Below, in pieces: positions 1 through 8,170 of a stretch of DNA of 64,000 nucleotides; positions within the stretch are counted from its first letter, which is position 1, and each line of letters opens with the position of its first letter. The notes under the pieces are model-generated. The model saw only the letters and a list, made by a program, of their open reading frames with translations. It ran no database searches and had not been told where the DNA came from. Source of the DNA: Puniceicoccaceae bacterium Marseille-Q1082 (GTDB lineage: Bacteria; Verrucomicrobiota; Verrucomicrobiia; Opitutales; Intestinicryptomonadaceae); assembly GCA_904424815.1 (NCBI GenBank), contig CAJGBI010000003.1:1-64000 (forward strand), read 5' to 3'. Made by a program: the position numbers and the translations under genes.

Positions 1-156
1 TTATTCGGATATATACAAAACTCCATATGCGGAAACTTCGGGGGCAGGCGCATTGGCTTTGCCAATCGCCAGGGGGCTTGCCCCCTCTGCGGCAGGCGCG
101 CCCCGCGCCCGCCCAGCGCAACCAAGCCAGCGAATCCATTTTGGATGAAGAGCGAG
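1..156. repeat. Dispersed repeat, left copy
   Basis: This stretch is nearly identical to 26588-26744, in the same orientation. Both copies begin TTATTCGGATATATACAAAA and end with GGATGAAGAGCGAG. It contains small hairpins, for example AGGGGGC-tt-GCCCCCT near 71-86. A third partial copy of the end (GGATGAAGAGCGAG) lies near 26926-26944. Short open frames across it share the start MIWRMLLAN with frames in the other copy and are judged spurious. The repeat runs to base 1 and may continue outside the window. Confidence 0.85.
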
Positions 157-160
157 TATT

Positions 161-218
161 CGGGGAAAGCCGCCGGTGGGAGCGTACATTAGTACGTGAC
201 CAGTGGCGGCTTTCCCCG
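161..218. repeat. Perfect inverted repeat (hairpin) beside the dispersed repeat
   Basis: GGGGAAAGCCGCC at 161-173 is answered by its exact reverse complement at 206-218. The 32-nt interval holds a second small inverted repeat, GTAC-atta-GTAC. The segment just after it (about 222-252, GAGCTATTCGCCAAAAGCATTCGCC) matches 27082-27112, so the hairpin is part of the same composite repeat family. No U-tract follows, so it does not look like a terminator. Confidence 0.75.
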
Positions 219-263
219 AAACGGAGCTATTCGCCAAAAGCATTCGCCAAATCATTTTTTTGC

Positions 264-294
264 TTGCGCTCTCCGGCTGAATATTGTGTATATA
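264..294 (+). promoter_or_regulatory. Possible rpsB promoter
   Basis: A TTGCGC-like box at 264-269 and a TATATA run at 289-294 (19-bp spacer) lie between the repeat and rpsB. The AT-rich run TGTATATATATTTT is the only promoter-like stretch before the ribosomal protein operon. The match is weak. Confidence 0.3.
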
Positions 295-404
295 TATTTT
301 TTATCGAAGCGCAAAATGCGTTTTCGGCCAAAACAGATAAAAATCAACCTCAAAAAAAGAAAGTATCCCAGGTTCGCCGCGAGGCGGATACGGAGCAAAA
401 CAAT

Positions 405-1202
405 ATGAATATCACAGTAAAAGACCTACTCGACGCGGGCGTGCATTTCGGCCACCAGACCCGCCGCTGGAACCCCAAGTCGAAGCCCTATGTGTACGAC
501 CACCGCTCGGGCGTCTCAATAATCGACCTCGAAAAGACCTACGCCCAGCTCGAAAAGGCGGCGGCGTTCATAGAGGAAACGGTCGCGGACAACAAGGATA
601 TTATGTTTGTCGGCACCAAGCGCCAGGCGCAGGAAATTCTGCGCGAGGCCGCCGCGATGTGCGGGATGCCGTTTTGCGTAAACCGCTGGCTCGGCGGCAC
701 GCTCACGAATTTCGAGACCATTCTCACCAGCCTCAAGAAGTACAGGAAGTTCCTGAACATGGAAACTTCCGGCGAGCTCGACAAGCTCTACGCAAAGGAA
801 GCCGCCGCCATACGCCGCGAAATGGCGCGCATGGAGCGCAACTTTGAAGGCATAAAGGACATCTCCAAGCTTCCGGGCGCACTGTTTATAGTAGACATCA
901 AGAACGAGGAAATCGCGGTTTCCGAATGCCGCAAGCTCGGGATTCCGGTCGTCGCGATGGTAGACACTAACTCCGACCCGTCGCTCGTGGACTATCCCAT
1001 TCCCGCCAACGACGACGCCGTAAAGAGCATACGCCTCATCACGGAAATCGTCGTTGAAGCCGTCCAGAACGGCCTCAGCCGCAGGACCGTGCAGCCCAAA
1101 AACCCGCAGATTATCGGCAAGGCGGAAGTCCGCCCCGAAGCCGAAGCGCAGGTTGAATTCAAACAAATCGACGTCGAAAAAGTCGAAGAACCCAAGGCAT
1201 AA
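405..1202 (+). CDS. rpsB: 30S ribosomal protein S2
   Basis: 265 aa. S2 is a structural protein of the small ribosomal subunit and is needed for S1 docking and translation initiation. The N-terminal family signature GVHFGHQTRRWNPK is at about residues 13-26, the body carries the conserved KRQAQE and RWLGGTLTNF segments, and the C-terminus is acidic and extended. The open frame continues upstream into the dispersed repeat, but the ATG at 405 starts the canonical MNITVKDLLDAG and has a GGAG motif about 10 nt ahead. The gene is followed after 3 nt by tsf, the common rpsB-tsf operon order. Confidence 0.97.
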   Translation: MNITVKDLLDAGVHFGHQTRRWNPKSKPYVYDHRSGVSIIDLEKTYAQLEKAAAFIEETVADNKDIMFVGTKRQAQEILREAAAMCGMPFCVNRWLGGTLTNFETILTSLKKYRKFLNMETSGELDKLYAKEAAAIRREMARMERNFEGIKDISKLPGALFIVDIKNEEIAVSECRKLGIPVVAMVDTNSDPSLVDYPIPANDDAVKSIRLITEIVVEAVQNGLSRRTVQPKNPQIIGKAEVRPEAEAQVEFKQIDVEKVEEPKA

Positions 1203-1205
1203 CTT

Positions 1206-1793
1206 ATGGAAATCACCGCTAAAATGGTAAGCGACCTGCGCGCGCGCACGGGCGCGGGAATGATGGAGTGCAAAAAGGCCCTCGTCGAGGCGCAGGGCAA
1301 CGAGGAAACCGCCATCGAAATCCTCCGCAAGAAGGGCGTCGCCACCGCCGCGAAAAAGGCTGGCCGCACGGCCGAACAGGGCGTCGTAGAGGCCTACATC
1401 CACTCCAACCACAAGGTCGGCGTGCTGATTGAAGTTGCGTGCGAATCGGACTTCGTAGCAAAGAACGAGGACTTCCGCGCTTTCGTCCGCGACCTGTGCA
1501 TGCACATCGCGGCGGCCTCCCCCATCTGCATCAAGCGCGAGGAAGTTCCCGCCGAGCTTCTGGAAAAGGAGCGCGAAATCGCAATGGCGCAGATGGCGGA
1601 AGACAAAAAGCCCGAGGCCATCAAGCAGAAGATTGTGGACGGGAAAATCGACAAGTTCATCGCGGGCGTCGCCCTGCTCGAACAGCCGTTTGTCAAGGAC
1701 GACAAGCTCACAATCGAACAGCTGCTCACGCAGAAAATCGCCACTATCGGCGAAAAGATAGAAATCAAGCGTTTCACCCGCTACCAGATTTAA
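1206..1793 (+). CDS. tsf: Elongation factor Ts (short form)
   Basis: 195 aa. EF-Ts is the guanine-nucleotide exchange factor that recycles EF-Tu-GDP. The N-terminal UBA-like region (residues 1-50, with RARTGAGMMECKKAL) and the EF-Tu-contacting SDFVA motif at residues 81-85 are present. The protein is much shorter than the approximately 280-aa enterobacterial form and appears to keep a single core subdomain, as in other lineages with short EF-Ts. It is cotranscribed with rpsB and ends in a strong intrinsic terminator. Confidence 0.96.
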   Translation: MEITAKMVSDLRARTGAGMMECKKALVEAQGNEETAIEILRKKGVATAAKKAGRTAEQGVVEAYIHSNHKVGVLIEVACESDFVAKNEDFRAFVRDLCMHIAAASPICIKREEVPAELLEKEREIAMAQMAEDKKPEAIKQKIVDGKIDKFIAGVALLEQPFVKDDKLTIEQLLTQKIATIGEKIEIKRFTRYQI

Positions 1794-1821
1794 ATGCAAT
1801 CCGGATAAAATCTCCGGATTT

Positions 1822-1857
1822 CCGCCCGCCCGTTGAAAAACAGGCGGGCTTTTTGTT
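1822..1857 (+). terminator. Intrinsic terminator of rpsB-tsf
   Basis: A GCCCGCC / GGCGGGC stem with an A-rich loop is followed by TTTTTGTTT, about 30 nt after the tsf stop. Confidence 0.85.
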
Positions 1858-2121
1858 TCCCATCCCGCGCGTTTTGCGCCGGCTCTCGAGCAATCCCGCC
1901 TTTCTTTTAAATTTCAATCCGGCGCAATTGCCGCCCAAAACTTCCGCCGCCAAACGCTGGCATTGCGGCGTTTCCGCGTCTTGCGCCACCTTAACGCCGC
2001 GCGCCCTGCGGGAGGCGAAGCTTCTGCAAAATTCTCTCGCCGCCCGCCCAAAAAAACGCGCGCATTAGTATTGACAAGTATATACAATATATAAAAATGC
2101 CCACCTCATTTTCTAAAAGCC
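1858..2121. other. Intergenic region with a promoter candidate
   Basis: No gene is supported here. A TTGACA hexamer at 2071-2076 is followed by an AT-rich run (TATATAAA at 2088-2095, short 13-bp spacer) upstream of the lipoprotein gene at 2122. The promoter call is tentative because of the short spacer. Confidence 0.4.
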
Positions 2122-2886
2122 ATGAAGTCGGATAGAAAAACGCGCGGTTTCCGCAACGCGCATATGCATGCGCCCGTGCGCCTTTTTGCAACGGCCGCCG
2201 CCGCGTTGTTCACGGCCTCGTGCGCGGAGCTCGTCGACAATCCGATAACATCCACATACCTGCTTGCTTCAAGCTCGCCGACCGCAAAGGCGATATACAT
2301 AAAGTCTCTCGAAGCCAAACAAAAATCAATATCCGAAAGGAGAAGAAAAATCGCCGAAGCGAGGGCGAAAATGTACGATTCTCTAAACAACAACGATCTG
2401 CGAGAGGAAGCCGTCAAACTATATGAAAAAAATCCCCGCCACCTGACGGCCGCCGAAGCAAAGCGGCTCGCTTTCTTGTGTTATACTCTTTTAAGAGACG
2501 GAAATCCCGAAGAAGCCAACAACACGGCAATATTCTATTATATACTGGCGGGAGAAAAAGGGGATCCGGAAGGATACTACGCCGCCGCCATAATATTAAA
2601 ATTTTCCACTGCAAACAAAGACGCCAAATCAATCCACTACAAGCTTCTGATGTACATGGCGGCAAAATACGGCTCCGACAAGGGCAAAGCAGAATGGGAA
2701 AAAGTAAAAAAGGAAGATTTGGAAGAAATGAAAAAAAACGATCCGGCTTTAGCGAAATACGACACAAAGACATTAGAGGAGTTTCAGTTTCAAGAGAAAA
2801 TATTCCAAGGAGTGGAAAAAGAATTCAGGGCGGACATAAACAGGGCTCTAAATCTAAGAGACATAATACAAAACGAACTGAAATGA
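2122..2886 (+). CDS. Putative lipoprotein with Sel1/TPR-like helices
   Basis: 254 aa, not recognised as a named family. A long basic N-terminus leads into a hydrophobic segment (VRLFATAAAALFTASC) ending in a lipobox with Cys at about residue 34, so membrane anchoring is likely. The second Met (residue 15) is an alternative start. The remainder is helical and charged, with a stretch around residues 130-180 (alternating Tyr/Ala/Gly, as in AGEKGDPEGYYAAA) that recalls Sel1/TPR repeats. The DNA is visibly more AT-rich than its neighbours. The stop overlaps the start of the next small lipoprotein gene (ATGA), so the two are probably translated together. Confidence 0.7.
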   Translation: MKSDRKTRGFRNAHMHAPVRLFATAAAALFTASCAELVDNPITSTYLLASSSPTAKAIYIKSLEAKQKSISERRRKIAEARAKMYDSLNNNDLREEAVKLYEKNPRHLTAAEAKRLAFLCYTLLRDGNPEEANNTAIFYYILAGEKGDPEGYYAAAIILKFSTANKDAKSIHYKLLMYMAAKYGSDKGKAEWEKVKKEDLEEMKKNDPALAKYDTKTLEEFQFQEKIFQGVEKEFRADINRALNLRDIIQNELK

Positions 2887-3137
2887 CGAGAGCCGTTTTC
2901 GCAATGGCAATATGCCTTCTCCTGTCGGGATGCGCGCCGTATAATCAAAGTTATTGGAGCGGATACCCGGAATACGGAGAATACGACGATTCTTTCTACG
3001 CACGGCTGCACGAAGAGCTGCTGTACAGGCAGCTGTCGGCGCCCAGATATAACAACGGGCTGAAAATGAACGCATACGGCCCGGGAATACACGCCGACCA
3101 ATGCGGGAGGGCGGTGAGGGTCGTCCCCGTTCAATAA
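2883..3137 (+). CDS. Small Tyr-rich lipoprotein, unknown function
   Basis: 84 aa. An N-terminal signal with lipobox (CLLLSGC, Cys about residue 17) precedes a short mature part rich in Tyr, Gly and acidic residues (SYWSGYPEYGEYDD). The ATG overlaps the preceding stop by 4 nt, indicating translational coupling. No family is recognised. The pair may form a small envelope complex; that is inference from linkage only. Confidence 0.65.
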   Translation: MTRAVFAMAICLLLSGCAPYNQSYWSGYPEYGEYDDSFYARLHEELLYRQLSAPRYNNGLKMNAYGPGIHADQCGRAVRVVPVQ

Positions 3138-3230
3138 AAAAGGGGAAATCCGGCGCCAAATTTAACTGTCAAACGCGCAAATTCCCCATTTTTCTTGAAC
3201 GCCTCCGCGCCGGAATATAAGGTGTTGCGC

Positions 3231-4844
3231 ATGAGAGGCGCGATGCTCGCATTTATGTTATCGGTTTCCTGCGCGGCGGCGGAGACTTTCAAAACCCGCG
3301 TGGAACCGTTAGACGGAGAAAAGTGGTGGGGAGCCGCCACTACCCTCGGCGACATAATGCCCTTCCCCGCCGACACAAAGAACTTCGACCTTCTGAAAAA
3401 CGACTTCGGCAACCAGGCCTCCCCGCTGCTGCTCTCCTCGAAAGGCAGGTACGTATGGTCGGAGGAACCGTTCTCTTTCAAGTTCGGAAAGGGAGCGCTC
3501 GTGTTGGAGTCGCGCTTTGAAAAACTCTCGGCGCGCGGCGACGGCGCGGGAACCCTCAAAAGCGCGTTTCTAAGCGCGTCCAAAAACCACTTTCCGCCGG
3601 ACGGCAAAATCCCGCCGGAAATATTTTTTTCCAAGCCGCACTTCAACACATGGATAGAGCTCGTCCGCAACCAAAACCAGGCGGACATCCTGAAATACGC
3701 CCGCGCCATACGCGAAAACGGCTTTCCGTGCGGGGTGTTCATGGTGGACGGCGGATGGGACAGGTATTACGGAATGCTGGAATTCAGGGCGGATAAATTT
3801 CCGGATCCCGCGGGGCTCAACGCGCAGCTTCGAGAAATGGGGTACAAGGTGATGTACTGGACCGCCCCGTTTGCGCCCTCCGCCGGAGGGGAATTTTTGG
3901 AGCTCCAAGGCGACGGCGTCCTCTTGCAGGGTGCGGACGAGCCCAAAATGAAAAACGGCAGGCGCAAAGCCGCGATAATACCGTGGTGGAGCGGCAAATC
4001 GCCCGTTTACGACATGACCTCCCCGAGAGCGCGGGCGCATTTCTCAAAACGCCTGAAAGCCCTAGCGGAAAAATACGGCATAGACGGCTTCAAATTCGAC
4101 GGCGGGGCGGCCTCTTCGGTCTCCGGAAAGGGAATACTGTTCGACTCGCCAAAATACACTTCGCAGGACTATCCGCGCGGATATTCGCAACTGGCGTTTG
4201 AATTTCCGTACCACGAATTCAAAAGCACATGGAAACTCGGCGGGCGCGCGATAGTCCAAAGGCTCAGGGACAAACACTCCACATGGGATGGCCTGCGGCA
4301 GATTATCCCGCACGCCGCGGCGTGCGGAATGCTCGGGTATCCGTACTTCGCCCCCGACATGGTGGGCGGCGGAGAATACAAGTCTTTCATCGGCGTCGAA
4401 CCCGGCCGGATCGACCAGCGACTGATAGTAAGATTCGCGCAGGCCTCGGCGCTGATGCCGATGATGCAGTTTTCGCTCGCCCCGTGGAGGGTGCTCGACA
4501 AAAAGCACCTCGACGCCTGCCGCGACGCCGCAAACCTGCACGTCAAATTCGCCGATTATATCCTGAAAACCGCCCGCGAAGCCTCCGCCACGGGAGAGCC
4601 TATCGTGCGCGCGATGGAATACGAATTTCCGAACTGCGGCTACGAGAATATCCGCGACCAATTTATGCTAGGCTCGGAATACCTCGTCGCGCCGGTCGTC
4701 ACGCCGGCGGATTCGCGCGAAGTCGTCCTGCCGCGCGGGGAATGGATCGACGAGCTCGGCAACAGATATTCCGGCGGGCGCGCGGTCAAAATCGACGCCC
4801 CGATATGGAGGCTTCCGCATTTCAAGAAACTGCACCAAAAATAA
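3231..4844 (+). CDS. Secreted glycoside hydrolase family 31 enzyme
   Basis: 537 aa from ATG 3231. An upstream TTG at 3195 is in frame, but the ATG has AAGGTG ahead of it and starts directly on a signal peptide (residues 1-17, MRGAMLAFMLSVSCAAA). GH31 enzymes are retaining alpha-glycosidases or transglycosidases. The TIM barrel shows the FPDP motif, then GIDGFKFDGG with the likely nucleophile Asp290, a WDG segment (Asp353, candidate acid/base) and the late signature MPMMQFSLAPW. It is short for the family, lacking long extra domains. It lies 9 nt upstream of a GH30 gene, so both probably degrade the same polysaccharide outside the cytoplasm. The exact substrate cannot be read from sequence. 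Confidence 0.88.
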   Translation: MRGAMLAFMLSVSCAAAETFKTRVEPLDGEKWWGAATTLGDIMPFPADTKNFDLLKNDFGNQASPLLLSSKGRYVWSEEPFSFKFGKGALVLESRFEKLSARGDGAGTLKSAFLSASKNHFPPDGKIPPEIFFSKPHFNTWIELVRNQNQADILKYARAIRENGFPCGVFMVDGGWDRYYGMLEFRADKFPDPAGLNAQLREMGYKVMYWTAPFAPSAGGEFLELQGDGVLLQGADEPKMKNGRRKAAIIPWWSGKSPVYDMTSPRARAHFSKRLKALAEKYGIDGFKFDGGAASSVSGKGILFDSPKYTSQDYPRGYSQLAFEFPYHEFKSTWKLGGRAIVQRLRDKHSTWDGLRQIIPHAAACGMLGYPYFAPDMVGGGEYKSFIGVEPGRIDQRLIVRFAQASALMPMMQFSLAPWRVLDKKHLDACRDAANLHVKFADYILKTAREASATGEPIVRAMEYEFPNCGYENIRDQFMLGSEYLVAPVVTPADSREVVLPRGEWIDELGNRYSGGRAVKIDAPIWRLPHFKKLHQK

Positions 4845-4853
4845 AAACGGCTC

Positions 4854-6440
4854 ATGAAAAAAACCATATACAGCATCGCAACGGCGGCCGCCGTTCTCTC
4901 GGCGGCGAACGCCGCGCAGACGGTCTGCGTCTCCGCAAACCTCGATAAAAAGTTCCAGACCATCGAAAGCTTCACGGCATCGGACGCGTGGAGCGGAAAC
5001 TTCATCGGCAAGTTTTTCGCCGACGACAAGAAGGAAAAGCTCGCCAAGTGGCTGTTTTCCCAAAAATACGGGGAGGACGGAAGCCCCGAGGGAATCGGGC
5101 TTAGCATGTGGCGCGTCAACATCGGCGGCGGAACATGGGAGCAGGAGGGCGCGGACATAGTCCCCATCCAGCGCAGGGCGGAATCGTTCCTGGCAAAGGA
5201 CGGGAAATCCTACGACTGGTCCAAGGCGGCCGGCCAGCAGTACTTCATGAAAAAGGCAAAAGAGTACGGCTGCGAATCGTTTCTGCTGTTCTCCAACACG
5301 CCTCCCGTCCAGATGACGCAAAACGGCAAGGGCTACAAGGACGCCGCCGACTTCAAGTCCAACCTGCGCGCCGACTGCTACGACGACTTCGCCGAATACA
5401 TGGCGGAAGTCGCCAAGCACTTCGAGGGCGAAGGGTACAATATAGACTACATCAGCCCCGTGAACGAGCCCGGCTGGAAGTGGTCCACCAACGCGCAGGA
5501 GGGCACCCCGTGGCTAAATCCGGAAATCAAGAGGCTGGCGGTCGAGCTCGACAAGTCGCTTGGCAAGCGCGGGCTGAAAACCAAACAGCTGCTGTGCGAG
5601 GCCGAGCGGGTAGACTACCTCTACGGAAGCGACGCATACCTCGAAGGGCGCAAAAAGATGAATAAAAACCCCGTTGAAGACATGGCGTGCGACCAAATCC
5701 GCGCGTTCTTCGACCCCGACAGCAAAGACTACATAGGCCATCTCAAATCCATCCCGCGCAAAATCGGCGCGCACGACTACCACACGCACACGTCCAACGA
5801 GCAGATCGTCTCCACGCGCAAAAAGCTCAAGGAATGCGCCGACAAATACGGCGTGCAATTCATACAGACGGAGTGGTGCCTCCTTCCCGGGGTGGCTTGC
5901 AAAGACGGCATGCCGCAAAAAAATCCCTCCGACATGGACATCTCGCTTTTGATGGCCAAGCTCATCCACACCGACCTCGCGCGCGTCGACGCCCCGAGCT
6001 GGGGCTACTGGAAAGCCTTTGAAATAAACGGCGACCACGCCCTTACCGGCGTCACCCCCAAAGACGGCGACATCTGCCAGGGCGGAAACGTATTCACCCG
6101 CAAGAAGCTTTGGACGCTCGGCAATTACAGCTTTTTCATCCGTCCGGGATGGAAGAGGATAGATTTAACCGGCGCTGACGACCTCGGCGGAGTGTTCGCC
6201 TCCGCCTTCGCCTCGCCCGACGGCAAGAAAGTGGCGGTTGTTGCCGCAAACGTTTCCTACGAGCCTGCGGATTTCGACTTCTCGCTCTCCGGCAAAGGCT
6301 CGGACGGGCTGAAAAAAGTTTCGGCTTTCAGGACGAGCGAATCCTCCGACCTCGCCAACCAGCACATCGACCCGAAATTTGACGGCAAGCGGACGTTCAA
6401 ACTCTCTCCGCGCTCCGTGACCACCCTGCTTTTTGAATAG
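4854..6440 (+). CDS. Secreted glycoside hydrolase family 30 enzyme
   Basis: 528 aa. The signal peptide is MKKTIYSIATAAAVLSAANA. GH30 enzymes are retaining beta-glycosidases (glucosylceramidase, beta-1,6-glucanase, beta-1,6-galactanase, xylanase branches). The acid/base Glu lies in SPVNEPGW (Glu205) and the nucleophile in IQTEWC (Glu340), the expected spacing for clan GH-A. The N-terminal FQTIESFTASDAW, WRVNIGGG and the C-terminal beta-sandwich region fit the galactanase-like branch, but that assignment is inference. It is the second gene of a two-gene unit with the GH31 enzyme. Confidence 0.88.
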   Translation: MKKTIYSIATAAAVLSAANAAQTVCVSANLDKKFQTIESFTASDAWSGNFIGKFFADDKKEKLAKWLFSQKYGEDGSPEGIGLSMWRVNIGGGTWEQEGADIVPIQRRAESFLAKDGKSYDWSKAAGQQYFMKKAKEYGCESFLLFSNTPPVQMTQNGKGYKDAADFKSNLRADCYDDFAEYMAEVAKHFEGEGYNIDYISPVNEPGWKWSTNAQEGTPWLNPEIKRLAVELDKSLGKRGLKTKQLLCEAERVDYLYGSDAYLEGRKKMNKNPVEDMACDQIRAFFDPDSKDYIGHLKSIPRKIGAHDYHTHTSNEQIVSTRKKLKECADKYGVQFIQTEWCLLPGVACKDGMPQKNPSDMDISLLMAKLIHTDLARVDAPSWGYWKAFEINGDHALTGVTPKDGDICQGGNVFTRKKLWTLGNYSFFIRPGWKRIDLTGADDLGGVFASAFASPDGKKVAVVAANVSYEPADFDFSLSGKGSDGLKKVSAFRTSESSDLANQHIDPKFDGKRTFKLSPRSVTTLLFE

Positions 6441-6462
6441 GAACGCGGCTTGACCCGCAGAG

Positions 6463-6518
6463 GCCGCCCTCCAAGTTCTCGCGCTTATGCGCGAAATCTT
6501 GTGAGGGCGGCTTTTTTA
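6463..6518 (+). terminator. Intrinsic terminator after the GH31-GH30 unit
   Basis: A 9-bp GCCGCCCTC / GAGGGCGGC stem carries an inner CGCGC-ttat-GCGCG hairpin in the loop region and is followed by TTTTTTT. Confidence 0.85.
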
Positions 6519-6604
6519 ATTTATATGAATTTAGGAAACTTTTGCATTGAATATTTCAAAGGCGCGAATTAAAACGTATTTCAATACAAAACCAAGATTC
6601 CAAT

Positions 6605-7849
6605 ATGATAAAATACTGCATTCTGCCGATAGTTTGCGCGCTTGCCGCGGCCTGCGCGTCGCAACCGGAAACTTCCAACCCTTCCGGCGACCGGCGCGCG
6701 CCGCAGGCGGGAAATTCCGCCGCCCCCGCAAAATCCGAATACGACGTTGCCGCGATAGTCTGGCCCGCCTACCACCCCGAACCGCGCTGGAAGGAGCTCG
6801 GGATTTTCCCGCACGGCACGGGAGAGTGGCAGAACGTCTACGAAGCCAGGCCGAAATTCGACGGGCACAAACAGCCGATTGTCCCGTTGTGGGGCTATGA
6901 AAACGAGGCAGACCCGATAGCCGTCGCACGCAAAATCGACGCCGCCCTCGCCGCCGGAGTCAACGTGTTCATGTACGACTGGTACTGGTACCAAAACAGG
7001 CCGTTCCTCGAAGGCGCGCTGAACGACGGCTTCCTCAAAGCCCCCAACAACGAGCGCATGAAATTCTTCCTGATGTGGGCAAACCACGACGTCGACAACC
7101 TATGGAACAACAAGATAGGCAAGGCGGAAAAAGAGAAAGTCAACTGGAGCGCGGACGTCTCCTACGACGAATTTACGAAGGTGCTGGTTCCGCGCTTTAT
7201 AGCATACTTCAAGAAGCCCAACTACTATAAGATCGCCAACAAGCCGGTGCTCGCGATTTTCCTGATGCGCAACTTCGTGCGCGGCGCGGGCGGCCCTGAA
7301 AAGACGAAGGCGGCGCTCGAATTCCTCGAAAGCGAATGCAAGAAAGCCGGCTTCGACGGGCTGCATTTCATGGCGATGAACGTTCCGCACAATATTCCCG
7401 TCCCCGGAAAGGGAAAACCGTCCCTCGGGGAAATCGCCGAATACTACGGCTTCGATTCAATGAGCGCATACAACTGGGGAGGCTCGCGCAAGGGCGGCTA
7501 CGCCGCATGGAGGGACAGGAATATCCCGCAATGGGAAAAATACAAAAAGGATTTCGGAGTGTTCTTCCCGATAGTATCCACCGGCTGGGACAACAACCCG
7601 CGCTTCCCGCAAAACGAATTCACTGAAATCTGCGAGAAAAAATGCCCGAAAGAATATGAAAAAACCCTGCGCATGGCCAAAGCGTGGGCCGACAAAAACA
7701 TTCCCGAGGGCAATCCCAAGCTCATATTCGTGAACGCATGGAATGAATGGACGGAAGGCGAATACCTCGAACCCGACAATTTTTACGGATACGACTACCT
7801 GAACGCGACAGCCCGCGTGTTCGGCGGCAGCGGGCAGGCGAAAGAATAG
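6605..7849 (+). CDS. WbsX / GH99-like lipoprotein
   Basis: 414 aa. The signal peptide ends in a LAAAC lipobox (Cys17), so the protein is a probable surface or periplasmic lipoprotein. The body matches the WbsX family (Pfam Glyco_tran_WbsX, related to GH99 endo-alpha-mannosidase): WPAYHPEPRW near the start, GVNVFMYDWYWY in the barrel and the highly characteristic NAWNEWTEGEYLEPD near the end. Family members in Verrucomicrobiota and Bacteroidota are usually treated as glycan hydrolases rather than transferases. It has its own terminator and follows the GH31-GH30 unit. Confidence 0.85.
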   Translation: MIKYCILPIVCALAAACASQPETSNPSGDRRAPQAGNSAAPAKSEYDVAAIVWPAYHPEPRWKELGIFPHGTGEWQNVYEARPKFDGHKQPIVPLWGYENEADPIAVARKIDAALAAGVNVFMYDWYWYQNRPFLEGALNDGFLKAPNNERMKFFLMWANHDVDNLWNNKIGKAEKEKVNWSADVSYDEFTKVLVPRFIAYFKKPNYYKIANKPVLAIFLMRNFVRGAGGPEKTKAALEFLESECKKAGFDGLHFMAMNVPHNIPVPGKGKPSLGEIAEYYGFDSMSAYNWGGSRKGGYAAWRDRNIPQWEKYKKDFGVFFPIVSTGWDNNPRFPQNEFTEICEKKCPKEYEKTLRMAKAWADKNIPEGNPKLIFVNAWNEWTEGEYLEPDNFYGYDYLNATARVFGGSGQAKE

Positions 7850-7878
7850 CCCGAAAACCGGCAGGCGAAATTTCAATC

Positions 7879-7907
7879 GGCGCGAACCTTGCCGTTCGCG
7901 CCTTTTT
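7879..7907 (+). terminator. Intrinsic terminator of the WbsX-like gene
   Basis: GGCGCGAA / TTCGCGCC stem with TTTTT directly after, 30 nt past the stop. Confidence 0.85.
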
Positions 7908-8110
7908 CGAACAAAAGCGGCGGGCGCCCGGGAACCTTGCGGGGCTTAGAAAATTTCCCGCTCCTTAAAAATACGGACGCGCAAATGCGGTAGGGCGCGC
8001 AAATGCGGGCTGAACGCCCAATTCCCGCCGCCCTTCTCCGCTTCCCCCAAAACGCGCGCGGCGGCGCGGCATTCCGTGCGCAATCCGCATCCCGCCCGCC
8101 AAGCCGGAGC
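7908..8110. other. Intergenic region, nothing recognised
   Basis: This is the space between two converging terminators (GH99-like gene on plus, esterase gene on minus). No RNA gene or ORF with family resemblance is seen. Confidence 0.5.
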
Positions 8111-8113
8111 GTC

Positions 8114-8148
8114 AAAAAAGGCGCGGAGTTCCCCAACGCCGCGCCTTT
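8114..8148 (-). terminator. Intrinsic terminator of the esterase gene
   Basis: On the minus strand a 10-bp AAAGGCGCGG / CCGCGCCTTT stem is followed by a T-run (A-run 8114-8119 on plus), 22 nt after the stop of the gene at 8171. Confidence 0.8.
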
Positions 8149-8170
8149 CGCATCGCAAAACCTTAAAAAT

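Noticed and set aside
27-404. N-terminal extension of rpsB through the dispersed repeat
   Set aside because: The extension is repeat-derived and the canonical S2 start with GGAG upstream is at 405.
516-1799. Long antisense open frame over rpsB-tsf
   Set aside because: It is a by-product of GC-rich codon usage; the sense genes are certain and the antisense protein has no family features.
3138-3190. Terminator between the small lipoprotein and the GH31 gene
   Set aside because: GGGGAAA/ATTCCCC can pair only over about 6 bp with a loop of over 30 nt; weak.
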